This document shows, piece after piece, positions 42,964 to 51,429 of a stretch of 64,000 bases of DNA. Position numbers and translations under genes: made by a program. Source of the stretch: Nitrospira sp. ST-bin5. GTDB lineage: Bacteria; Nitrospirota; Nitrospiria; Nitrospirales; Nitrospiraceae. Under the pieces are notes generated by a model that ran no database searches, was not told the origin of the DNA, and saw only the letters and a program-made list of their open reading frames with translations. The stretch lies in contig MSXN01000012.1 of NCBI GenBank assembly GCA_002083555.1, positions 15,179 to 79,178 of the forward strand, in the 5' to 3' direction. Each line of letters starts with the position of its first letter. Within the stretch, counting starts at the first letter, position 1.

Positions 42964-45900
42964 GTGGCGAAATCGCGCGGTGATTCGAAGCTGGCGGTGG
43001 CGGGCGCGTTGACGCTCGTGCTGGCCATTGCCGGTGTGCTGTTGGTGAAAGATCCGCTGCGCAGTTCGCGGCCGGTCGGCACCGGGCTGGACATGAAGCA
43101 GAGCACCGGCGAGCAGTTGGTCCGGGCGCGGCTGTGGGAAGATCCGGTGGCGGCGGTCGAGCGGGCTATCCGGGAGAAGGGGGCGCCCCAAGCGGCGTCC
43201 GGGGCGGCATCCTCCTTGGCCCAACGGCTCAGCACGCTTCGGGAGGCGATCGCCGAGCGGGTCAAGAGCGGGCAGCGCCTGACGGTTTTATTGACGACCA
43301 CAACCGGCGGGCCGTATGTGGAAAGCACCGAGTCGCGGCTCCGCGACCGCTACGCGATCGGCACGGCGCTTGGCGTCGCCTGCTACGTTCCGGAAGATGA
43401 GACCCATCTCTCCTTTGTCGATTGGGAACCCCGAGGCTCCGTTCAGGGGCTGCCCTATGAATGGTATCGACTGAGAAAGACCCGTAACTGTGGTGAGCCC
43501 GGATCCCGTGCGGACAGCGTCCTGGTGGTCTGGCTCCCCGACGAAGCCTTGAACCGCGGCTTCCTGGCCACCTTGACGTCGCTGTCCCAGGGGCTGGCCT
43601 GTCAGGAAGCAGGCAAAGGCGCGTGTCTCCTCACCGACGACAAGCGCCAGCTCGTACGGCTGAATCCCGCAATACAACAGGCCGTCACGTTCAAAATTAT
43701 CGGCCCGCGCAGCTCTTCGGCCTATCGCGCGCTGCTGGATGAGGCGGGGACGCTGTACGGCAATCCGCATGACGGGCTCGGGGTCTGGCCGAACGCCGAC
43801 GGGTCGATCGAGCTGTATTCGCCCTGGGCCAGCGCCATGAAAGGGCTCCTGGCCTACGGGCTCAAGGCGGAGTCGGGCAAAGGCGCGGCCTGTGCGACCT
43901 ATGCCGATTGCGAACATGAATTTTATCGTCGGCTGGCCGATGCGAACATCCGGCTCGTCTACGACGTCGGCTCGGACGAGCAACGGTTCGAATCGCTGAT
44001 CGCCGAATTGGGCCGGCGGCAGGTCCGGCTCGGTTGGGATGCCGTGATTCTCATCGGTGAGTGGGACTCCTTCTACGGACGGGCATTGCCGATCGAGTTT
44101 CGCGCGGCCGCCTGTGCCAAGGTGGCGACGTTTACGGAAGAGGATCTTAAGCAGATCCAAGTGCCGGTGGATATCAAACGCTTGTGTCCGAACATCCCGC
44201 AGGCCGTGGATTTGCAGATCCAACGGCCCGCCGACTACGAAGGGCTTGCGCTCAACGTCTTTCGCTACAGCTATCTGGGCGGACTGGACGGAGAGGTGCC
44301 GGGGGACGACGCGGCGAGAGCCGCCCGGGCTGCCAAGGCGGCAGCCGGCAATCAGGCCGGAGACGTGAATCGAGACCGCCCGGAGGGCACCAGCCAGCTC
44401 GATTATGTGCGCGCGCTCGTTGCGCGCATCCATGACGAAGGTGAGGGCGCCAGAGCGATCGGGATCATGGGGACGGATCCCTACGACGCTTTGCTCATCA
44501 TCAAGGCCCTCCGGCCGTTTTTCCCGCACGCGATCTTTTTCACGCTGGATCTCGACGCGCGTCATCTTCATCCGAGCGAGTACAAGTCGACACGCAACAT
44601 GCTCGTTGCCTCGCCGTTCGGCTTGCAGCTGGACGGAAGCCTTCAGCGCGATGTGCCGCCGTTCCGCAGCAGCTATCAGACCTCGGCCTACTTTGCCGCG
44701 TTGCAGGCGGTGGAGCATGTCACGTGCGAGTCCAACGGTCATCAGCCGCGGGAAGGGCCTTGCACATCGGCGTATCATGCGTCGATGACCCCGGAGGATC
44801 GCCTCTACGATGCGGGGTCTCATCCCAGGCTCTTCGAAGTGGGCCGGAACGGAGCCGTAGATTTGAGTGTAGTCGATCAGGAGGGGATTCGTACGATCCA
44901 TCCCCTGCGGCCGGACCTCGCCTATACCGAACAATACGGGCAGCTGAAGCAAGGAGTCGGGTTCGATAACACCGCCGTAGCGGCCAGCGTCGTCCTCGCG
45001 CTCCTGACCGGAATCATCATAGCGTGGAGCCATCAGCGGCTCTGGCTCTGGGTCACGGGGAGTCCCGCATTATTGGGGGCCCTGGGGATCATCCTCCTGG
45101 CTTCCTTCTCGGCGTTCGCGGCATTCGGCGGCGCGACGGCGTTGCTCGCCGGTCATGACGAAGGGGAGCCATTCTCCTGGACCGCCGGCGTCAGCATCTG
45201 GCCGAGCGAACTGCTGCGCTTCCTCGTGGTGGTTCTCTGTCTCGTCCTGCTGGCGAAAGGGATGCGGGATCTCACCAACAACAGCGATCTGATCGGCCGG
45301 GATTTTCTGTTCCAGGACGACTCCGGCGGCAAGCGGTTTTCACCAGGGACTTTCTGGACCAACCTCAAGCGGGTGTCCCATCCGGCCGAGACGATGACGG
45401 CGACGACGGTGGATCAGGCCTGGTCCTGGTATCGCGAGGCCGGCAAACCCGCGCAACGCGCGGCGCGAACCATACTTCTGTTTCTGCTGTATCTCGCGGT
45501 CATGGGGTCGCTGAAACGGTGGGTGCTGGACGAGGAGATGATCCATCCCTGCCGGGGGCACCTGAGCTGCACGGTCGATTGGGTTCTGACGATCGGCAGC
45601 GTGGCGCTCGTAGGTCTGCTCAATCTGGCGGTCTTCGACGCGGTGATGCTTTGTCGGCGGTGGATCGGCTGGGTGACCGCCTCCACCGGCGGCTGGTCCG
45701 ATCAAGTGCAGGAGGAGTATCTTCGGGACTACGGCCTGGGCCAGGCCCAGAAAGCGGAGTTTGAGAAGCTGAAGTACCTGGCGGTGGTGGATCTGATCGG
45801 GCAGCGGACCGAAGTGGTGAATCGCCTGATTCGTTATCCGTTCTTCGCGCTGCTGATCATGATCGCTGCCCGGAGCGACTACTTCGATATCTGGAACTAC

Positions 45901-46200
45901 CCGCTGCTCCTCCTGTGCTTCTGGGGGCTGAACGTCCTGCTGGCGTTGCTGGCGGCGCTCCTCCTCTACCAGGCGGCGAGCAAGGCGAAAGCCGCCATGT
46001 TGACCGGGCTGAGCCGGCAGATGGTCCAGGCTCTGGGGATCGGGCAGGATCGTGATGTCCGGATGAAGCAAGTTCAGTTCATCATCGATGAAGTCGAAGC
46101 CAATGAGCAGGGTGCCTTCGTTCCGCTCTACCAGCAGCCGGTGATCGAATCGTCGCTCTACGGCATCGTCGCCTTGTTGCAATATTTGTATATGAGGTAA
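42964..46200 (+). CDS. Large membrane protein with periplasmic substrate-binding-like region, unknown
   Basis: A 1078-residue protein starting at GTG. One N-terminal membrane helix (AGALTLVLAIAGVLLV) precedes a periplasmic region of about 640 residues; a segment near residues 480-560 (RAIGIMGTDPYDALLIIKALRPFFP) resembles a periplasmic binding-protein fold. At least seven transmembrane helices then follow, from about residue 670 to 1020, with a soluble tail. It could sense or bind a ligand outside and signal through the membrane part, but no output domain is recognised. Genes for two hydrolases follow closely. Confidence 0.75.
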   Translation: MAKSRGDSKLAVAGALTLVLAIAGVLLVKDPLRSSRPVGTGLDMKQSTGEQLVRARLWEDPVAAVERAIREKGAPQAASGAASSLAQRLSTLREAIAERVKSGQRLTVLLTTTTGGPYVESTESRLRDRYAIGTALGVACYVPEDETHLSFVDWEPRGSVQGLPYEWYRLRKTRNCGEPGSRADSVLVVWLPDEALNRGFLATLTSLSQGLACQEAGKGACLLTDDKRQLVRLNPAIQQAVTFKIIGPRSSSAYRALLDEAGTLYGNPHDGLGVWPNADGSIELYSPWASAMKGLLAYGLKAESGKGAACATYADCEHEFYRRLADANIRLVYDVGSDEQRFESLIAELGRRQVRLGWDAVILIGEWDSFYGRALPIEFRAAACAKVATFTEEDLKQIQVPVDIKRLCPNIPQAVDLQIQRPADYEGLALNVFRYSYLGGLDGEVPGDDAARAARAAKAAAGNQAGDVNRDRPEGTSQLDYVRALVARIHDEGEGARAIGIMGTDPYDALLIIKALRPFFPHAIFFTLDLDARHLHPSEYKSTRNMLVASPFGLQLDGSLQRDVPPFRSSYQTSAYFAALQAVEHVTCESNGHQPREGPCTSAYHASMTPEDRLYDAGSHPRLFEVGRNGAVDLSVVDQEGIRTIHPLRPDLAYTEQYGQLKQGVGFDNTAVAASVVLALLTGIIIAWSHQRLWLWVTGSPALLGALGIILLASFSAFAAFGGATALLAGHDEGEPFSWTAGVSIWPSELLRFLVVVLCLVLLAKGMRDLTNNSDLIGRDFLFQDDSGGKRFSPGTFWTNLKRVSHPAETMTATTVDQAWSWYREAGKPAQRAARTILLFLLYLAVMGSLKRWVLDEEMIHPCRGHLSCTVDWVLTIGSVALVGLLNLAVFDAVMLCRRWIGWVTASTGGWSDQVQEEYLRDYGLGQAQKAEFEKLKYLAVVDLIGQRTEVVNRLIRYPFFALLIMIAARSDYFDIWNYPLLLLCFWGLNVLLALLAALLLYQAASKAKAAMLTGLSRQMVQALGIGQDRDVRMKQVQFIIDEVEANEQGAFVPLYQQPVIESSLYGIVALLQYLYMR

Positions 46201-46210
46201 CGGATCATTT

Positions 46211-46930
46211 ATGCGCGACGAACAAATCAGTGGGTTGCGGACGCGAGTGACGGGCGGGACGGACGGCAAAGGTGGAGGTCGCGGGCCTCTTGTCATTCTT
46301 CTCCACGGCTTCGGTGCGCCGGGCGACGATCTCGTCCCGCTGGCCGATGCCCTGAACGTGCCGGCCGGCACGAGGTTTGTGTTTCCCGAAGGCCCGCTCT
46401 CGCTGAGCTTTGGACCCGGCAATGCGCGGGCCTGGTGGCTGATCGACATGGCGCGTATTGCCCAGGATCGAGCCGCCGGGAGGGTGCGCGACCTGTCGCA
46501 GGATATTCCCAAGGGTCTTGCGCCGGTGCGTGAGACGATGCTGAGTTTCTTGAAAGAAATCGAGCAGAAGTTCGGCGCCGATCCGAAGAAGACCGTGCTT
46601 GGGGGATTCTCCCAGGGGGCGATGCTGTCCTGCGACCTGCTGCTACGAACGACGCAGCCGTATGCCGGACTGGTCCAACTGTCCGGAACGCTCCTCGCCG
46701 CGCAGGAATGGGGTCCGCTGCTTCAGAAGCGCAAAGGCCTACCGGTCTTTCAAAGCCACGGGGTGCAGGACGAGATCTTGCCCTACGTCGGGGCGGAACG
46801 GTTGCGCGATGCGCTGGTCCATGCGGGGCTGTCCGTTGAATGGCACAATTTCCGCGGGGGGCATGAGATTCCGAGAATGGTCCTGCAACGGCTGGGGCTG
46901 TTCATCACCAAGACGGTCACGCAGGCATGA
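46211..46930 (+). CDS. Phospholipase/carboxylesterase family alpha/beta hydrolase
   Basis: A 239-residue protein. The oxyanion region is VILLHGFGAPGDD, the nucleophile elbow GGFSQGAM, and the acid and His follow in GVQDEILPY and RGGHEIPR. This is the YpfH/carboxylesterase 2 family, which cuts small acyl esters. It starts 10 nt after the membrane protein and overlaps the next gene by 4 nt. Confidence 0.88.
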   Translation: MRDEQISGLRTRVTGGTDGKGGGRGPLVILLHGFGAPGDDLVPLADALNVPAGTRFVFPEGPLSLSFGPGNARAWWLIDMARIAQDRAAGRVRDLSQDIPKGLAPVRETMLSFLKEIEQKFGADPKKTVLGGFSQGAMLSCDLLLRTTQPYAGLVQLSGTLLAAQEWGPLLQKRKGLPVFQSHGVQDEILPYVGAERLRDALVHAGLSVEWHNFRGGHEIPRMVLQRLGLFITKTVTQA

Positions 46931-47772
46931 GCGGTCTGCACTCGTTCGAACTTCCAGGCCCTGACGGCAAGTTGATTCGCGGCGATCGCGCGATGGGGAA
47001 GGATCGTCAGGTCCTTTTCATCACCGGCTTTCTCTCCAAACGCTGGGGGAACAAGAGCAAGGCCTTGGCCCAGTGGTGCCAAGAGCAGAGCTGGGGATTT
47101 TGTTGTTACGATGTGCGCGGGTTCGGCGATTCGGAGGGTCGGTTCACGGACTACACCCTGTCGGATTGGATCGCCGACGCGCGGACGATTCTTAATATGC
47201 TGACGGCCCACTCCTTTCTCACCCGCCCACCCCAGGCATCATCGCACCCTCCCGCCCCGAGCCTGCAAAGCCAGGCTCCTTTTCCCGGGGACGCGCCTCT
47301 TCCCCGGGTGACCATCGTCGGCAATTCTCTGGGAAGCTGGATCGCGTGGCTGATTGCGCAAGAGTTCGAACTGGTCGATCGGCTCATTCTCATCGCTCCG
47401 GCGTTCAATATGATGGGCGTTCGCGCCACGCAGATTTCGCCGGAGCGGCGACAGGCCTGGCAGAGCCGCGGCTGGATGCCCTGGGATGACGACCCGCTGC
47501 ACAAAGATTGGCCGCTGTCATGGAAGTGGGTCGAGGAAAGCGAGGCCTATTGGCAGACCACGTTCGACCGGCTCAGGCCGGTGCAGACGACGATCCTGCA
47601 TGGATTACAAGATACAGTGATCCTGCCAGACGGGAGCCGGGAGTTCGCCCGGCTGCTGCTGGATAGAGTGCCGACGTTCCCGATCGATCTGAACTTGATT
47701 CCCGGCGACCATCGGCTCAGCAGTCCCGAGCATGTCGAGCGGTTTCATAAGCTGGTACTGGGACAACCATAA
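46927..47772 (+). CDS. Alpha/beta hydrolase
   Basis: A 281-residue protein with FITGFLSKRWGNKSKALAQW, the stretch YDVRGFGDSEG and the nucleophile motif GNSLGSWIA. The acid is likely in HGLQDTVIL and the His in IPGDHRLSS. An Ala/Pro-rich insertion of about 25 residues lies between the first strands and the nucleophile. It is coupled to the upstream esterase by ATGA. The substrate is unknown. Confidence 0.85.
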   Translation: MSGLHSFELPGPDGKLIRGDRAMGKDRQVLFITGFLSKRWGNKSKALAQWCQEQSWGFCCYDVRGFGDSEGRFTDYTLSDWIADARTILNMLTAHSFLTRPPQASSHPPAPSLQSQAPFPGDAPLPRVTIVGNSLGSWIAWLIAQEFELVDRLILIAPAFNMMGVRATQISPERRQAWQSRGWMPWDDDPLHKDWPLSWKWVEESEAYWQTTFDRLRPVQTTILHGLQDTVILPDGSREFARLLLDRVPTFPIDLNLIPGDHRLSSPEHVERFHKLVLGQP

Positions 47773-47782
47773 AGGAGCCACG

Positions 47783-47950
47783 ATGCTGACCCTGATCCAT
47801 AAAGAATGCGGCGGCCCGGCGCTCGATCAATCACCTGTCGGCGAAGTCTGCGCGATCCCCGTCAATCAGTTCCCCTTTCCCTGCTTCACCTGCCTGGAAG
47901 AGATTGTGGATGAATCGGAAGTCAGGCTGTCGCAGGAAATGGGCTTCTAG
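47783..47950 (+). CDS. Small cysteine-containing protein
   Basis: A 55-residue protein behind a good AAAGGAG sequence. It has HKECGGPALD and FPCFTCLEEIVDE, two Cys pairs that could hold a metal ion. It lies 10 nt after the hydrolase and probably shares its mRNA. Confidence 0.6.
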   Translation: MLTLIHKECGGPALDQSPVGEVCAIPVNQFPFPCFTCLEEIVDESEVRLSQEMGF

Positions 47951-48002
47951 CCGACTCCGCTCCAGCCCCCTTCTTGCTGAGTGCAACCAACCGCCGAGAG
48001 AA

Positions 48003-48173
48003 TTACTTCATGTCTTCGAGCGCCTTCTTCGCGATCGTGAGATTGCCCATAGTCTCTTCCCACTGCACAGGGAATGCTTCTCTTGTTCTTATCTGTAACA
48101 CCAGCTCATTGGCGTGAATCGCTTGGCGGATCAGTTTCTTGCTTTCCTCGCCGCTTGTATTGAGCCTATCGGA
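48003..48173 (-). pseudogene. Possible C-terminal remnant of a gene
   Basis: An open frame of 56 codons, without a start, reading RLNTSGEESKKLIRQAIHAN, then TREAFPVQWEETMGNLTIA and ending ALEDMK. It looks like authentic helical protein, but a stop cuts it upstream. The rest of the gap from 47,951 to 48,264 holds nothing I can support. Confidence 0.3.
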
Positions 48174-48264
48174 TTACGTCCAACGGAACTTTCCGGCACG
48201 ACCCCGTCCTCAGTGGAAATGTTCGACAGATCCAGGGTAAGGTGTCACCCGGTTTGTAGAGAGT

Positions 48265-49083
48265 ATGAGATCAGACATGTCTTCATCACGACAACATAGC
48301 AGCGGGTCGGACTCAGAGGGGCCTGACGTTCCTGAGCCGTCCCATGCCGAGCGGGTCAAGACGCTGGTGTATGGACAGTCATCGGGTAGTCTCTCGACGC
48401 TCTCGCGCAAGCAGCCTGGCTGGCCCTTCGGGTCGGTGATGCCCTACGGGTTGGACGAGGAGGGGCAACCGGTCTTTCTGATCAGCACGATGGCGATGCA
48501 TACGCAAAATCTCTTGGGCGATCCACGGGCCAGCTTGCTCGTGACACCGCCTGAGAGCCGCAGTGATCCGCTTGGTGCATCCAGGGTGACCTTGATGGGC
48601 TCGGTGACCAGGGTGCCGAGGGAGCAAGCGGGTCAGATTCGCGAATTGTATTTAGCACGCCATGCCAATGCCTCCTATTGGGTCGACTTCGAGGACTTTA
48701 GTTTTTTCCGCATGGCGCTGGCGGATATCTATTTTGTCGGGGGGTTCGGGTCGATGGGCTGGGTAATGCCGGACGATTACGCGGGGGCGTCCGTGGACCC
48801 GCTCACGAATGACGCCTCGAACCTCATCCGTGAATTGAATACCGTGCAGGCGGAGACATTGCTGCTGCTGGCCCGTGTGTTCGGCAATGTGGAGGCGCAG
48901 CAGGCGACAGTGACGGCATTGGATCGGTTGGGTTTTCACCTTCGACTCACCACGCCAGGCCGAATGCAGGGTGGGCGGGTGGCTTTTCCTAACCCTGTAC
49001 GCAACGCGTCGGAAGTCAGGGCAGGCCTTGCCGCCCTGGCCGTTCAGGCGAACGCGGGACTCCAGATCCTGCATTCGCTGTAG
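48265..49083 (+). CDS. HugZ/pyridoxamine 5'-phosphate oxidase-like protein
   Basis: A 272-residue protein. The split-barrel FMN-binding fold is visible at residues about 35-170 (GSLSTLSRKQPGWPFGSVMPY, HTQNLLGDPRASLLV, DFEDFSFFRMALADIYFVGG). A C-terminal domain of the DUF2470 type (LIRELNTVQAETLLLLA) follows, and this combination marks HugZ-like proteins linked with heme oxidation or flavin chemistry. The substrate is not readable. Confidence 0.82.
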   Translation: MRSDMSSSRQHSSGSDSEGPDVPEPSHAERVKTLVYGQSSGSLSTLSRKQPGWPFGSVMPYGLDEEGQPVFLISTMAMHTQNLLGDPRASLLVTPPESRSDPLGASRVTLMGSVTRVPREQAGQIRELYLARHANASYWVDFEDFSFFRMALADIYFVGGFGSMGWVMPDDYAGASVDPLTNDASNLIRELNTVQAETLLLLARVFGNVEAQQATVTALDRLGFHLRLTTPGRMQGGRVAFPNPVRNASEVRAGLAALAVQANAGLQILHSL

Positions 49084-49166
49084 TCGATGCGTACGCTGGT
49101 TCCTGTGAGCCTCCCGCACGATGGTTCTTATCAACGCACCAGTTCATCACATAAGTAGGGGAATGC

Positions 49167-50849
49167 ATGGCGACCACAAACGACAAACAAGTCATTTTCT
49201 CTCTCGTTAATGTTGGGAAGGTGTTCCCACCGAAGAAGCAGGTGCTGCGAGAGATCTACCTTGGCTTCTACTACGGCGCGAAGATCGGTGTCCTGGGTCT
49301 GAATGGTTCAGGCAAGAGCTCGCTGCTCAAGATCATCGCAGGGGCCGATCCGAACTATACCGGTGAAATTACGCGGTCGAAAGGCTACAGCGTCGGCTTG
49401 TTGGAACAGGAACCGCAGCTGGACCCGAACAAGACGGTCAAGGAAGTGGTCGAAGAGGGGAAAGCCGAGCTGGTCGCGTTGATGCATGAGTACGAAGCCG
49501 TCAGCAATAAGATGGGCGAAGTCGGTCCCGATGAGATGGAAAAGCTGATCGACAAGCAAGCCCAACTGCAAGAGAAGATCGAAGCCGCCAACGGCTGGGA
49601 ATTGGAAAATCAACTCGACCTTGCCATGGATGCCTTGCGCTGTCCGCCTGCTGATCAGAAGGTGGGGACGCTGTCCGGTGGAGAAAAGCGCCGGGTCGCG
49701 CTCTGCCGCCTCATGATCCAAGAGCCGGATATTCTGTTACTCGACGAGCCGACGAACCATCTCGATGCCGAATCGGTCCAGTGGCTCGAACAGCATCTGC
49801 AACAGTACAAGGGTACGGTCATTGCCGTGACGCACGACCGGTACTTTCTGGACAATGTGGCTGGGTGGATTTTGGAGTTAGACAGGGGCCATGGGATTCC
49901 GTTCCAAGGCAATTACAGCTCGTGGTTGGAACAGAAGAAGGATCGACTAGAAAAAGAGGAAAAGGCGGAGTCGAAGCGGAAGAAAACGCTTGAACACGAG
50001 TTGGAATGGATTCGGATGTCGCCGAAGGCGCGGCAGTCGAAGGGCAAGGCGCGGTTGAACCGCTATGAGGAACTGGTCAATCAGAAACAGGACCAGGTGG
50101 CAGATGATTTGGAGATCTATATTCCGCCAGGACCTCGGCTCGGCGATGTCGTCATTGAAGCCAACGGGATCAGCAAAGCCTTCGGTGACAATGTGCTCTA
50201 CGAGAAGGTCAATTTCAACCTGCCGAAGGGCGGTATCGTCGGGGTGGTCGGGCCGAACGGCGCGGGTAAGACGACGATGTTCAAGATGATTATCGGCAAG
50301 GAAAAGCCGGATGCCGGATCGATCAAGATCGGTGAGACGGTCAAGCTCGGCTATGTGGATCAGGATCGGAGCTTGGACGGGAACAAGACCGTGTATGAGA
50401 TCATTTCGGAGGGTCAGGACACGATCAAGCTCGGGAAGGCGGAGGTCAACGCCCGCGGCTACTGTGCCCGCTTCAACTTTGCCGGCACGGATCAGCAGAA
50501 AAAAGTGAAGGATCTCTCAGGCGGCGAACGCAATCGGGTGCATCTTGCGCGCATGCTGAAAGAGGGCGCGAACCTCATCATCCTCGACGAGCCGACGAAC
50601 GATCTCGACGTGAATACCTTGCGTGCGCTGGAAGAAGGCTTGGAAAATTTCGCTGGCTGCGCCGTGATCAGCAGCCACGACCGCTGGTTCCTCGACCGCC
50701 TCGCCACCCACATCCTCGCTTTTGAAGGCGACAGTAAGGTGGTCTGGTTCGAAGGCAATTACAGCGACTACGAAGCGGATCGGAAAAGGCGCTTGGGCAA
50801 AGACGCCGATCAGCCCCACCGGATTCGGTACCGGAAGCTCACCCGCTAA
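49167..50849 (+). CDS. ettA: EttA-type ABC-F translation factor
   Basis: A 560-residue protein with two ABC domains. Walker A sites are GLNGSGKS and GPNGAGKT; signature motifs are LSGGEKRR and LSGGERNR; Walker B regions are ILLLDEPTNHLD and LIILDEPTNDLD. A short arm with EYEAVSNKMGE in domain 1 matches EttA, which gates the ribosomal E site according to ATP level. There are no membrane segments. Confidence 0.93.
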   Translation: MATTNDKQVIFSLVNVGKVFPPKKQVLREIYLGFYYGAKIGVLGLNGSGKSSLLKIIAGADPNYTGEITRSKGYSVGLLEQEPQLDPNKTVKEVVEEGKAELVALMHEYEAVSNKMGEVGPDEMEKLIDKQAQLQEKIEAANGWELENQLDLAMDALRCPPADQKVGTLSGGEKRRVALCRLMIQEPDILLLDEPTNHLDAESVQWLEQHLQQYKGTVIAVTHDRYFLDNVAGWILELDRGHGIPFQGNYSSWLEQKKDRLEKEEKAESKRKKTLEHELEWIRMSPKARQSKGKARLNRYEELVNQKQDQVADDLEIYIPPGPRLGDVVIEANGISKAFGDNVLYEKVNFNLPKGGIVGVVGPNGAGKTTMFKMIIGKEKPDAGSIKIGETVKLGYVDQDRSLDGNKTVYEIISEGQDTIKLGKAEVNARGYCARFNFAGTDQQKKVKDLSGGERNRVHLARMLKEGANLIILDEPTNDLDVNTLRALEEGLENFAGCAVISSHDRWFLDRLATHILAFEGDSKVVWFEGNYSDYEADRKRRLGKDADQPHRIRYRKLTR

Positions 50850-50898
50850 GAAAGTACGTCTCAGCACTTCCGCCAACTTAACCATGCCGTAGAGCTGA

Positions 50899-50924
50899 GG
50901 TGGGCCCGCATCAGCGGGCCCACC
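50899..50924 (+). terminator. Strong hairpin after ettA
   Basis: A perfect 11-bp stem GGTGGGCCCGC / GCGGGCCCACC with an ATCA loop, 50 nt after the ettA stop. No T-run follows, so it is either a Rho-assisted end or a processing barrier. Confidence 0.6.
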
Positions 50925-51429
50925 CCCTCACCGTCTACCCCATGTCATATATTACCGACTCCTAACTTATCTGCCTTCATCAGCTAGAGTCAGAATGCAT
51001 AAGCGATTGGAGTATGAGGGGAAATATGGAAAGGCCAAGCTCCAGTCTATTCAAGATGTTTCATAATCATGCCGATATGAATGGTGCGCAGAGAAGAGCA
51101 CCATCGAGTCTCCCGTGACCGGCGATGGTATCCGTGGCCGATTTCGTGCCGCTCAGGTCTCTGCTGGTCGGTGTGAACCAGGAGGGTTCAGCATCGCCAA
51201 GCAGAGGACCCACGGAGCGACACATGGAATCAGACCCGTGCCGGGATCGATCCCTTTCCTGTTTTCTCGGGTGGGTAGCTTCACCGACCCTCAGCCTAAC
51301 CTCGTGCGTGGATTGGCCTCGCCGACGTCCATTGTCATGGGTCAAGGCTGAAGTGGGCATTCGCGTGAAGACACCGTCTTTCACCGTCTCCGTTTGTGCG
51401 TGGGGTAACACAGCGGCCGGGTTGCCCGC
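50925..51429. other. Gap between ettA and the hybrid kinase gene
   Basis: About 500 bases with no convincing gene. Several short frames exist but none has coding character, a start signal or similarity that I recognise. A promoter for the kinase is expected here. Confidence 0.5.

Noticed and set aside
43288..45033. Long minus-strand open frame (581 codons) inside the large membrane protein
   Set aside because: Antisense shadow; the plus-strand gene has a signal or membrane helix, a sensible domain order and a close downstream neighbour.
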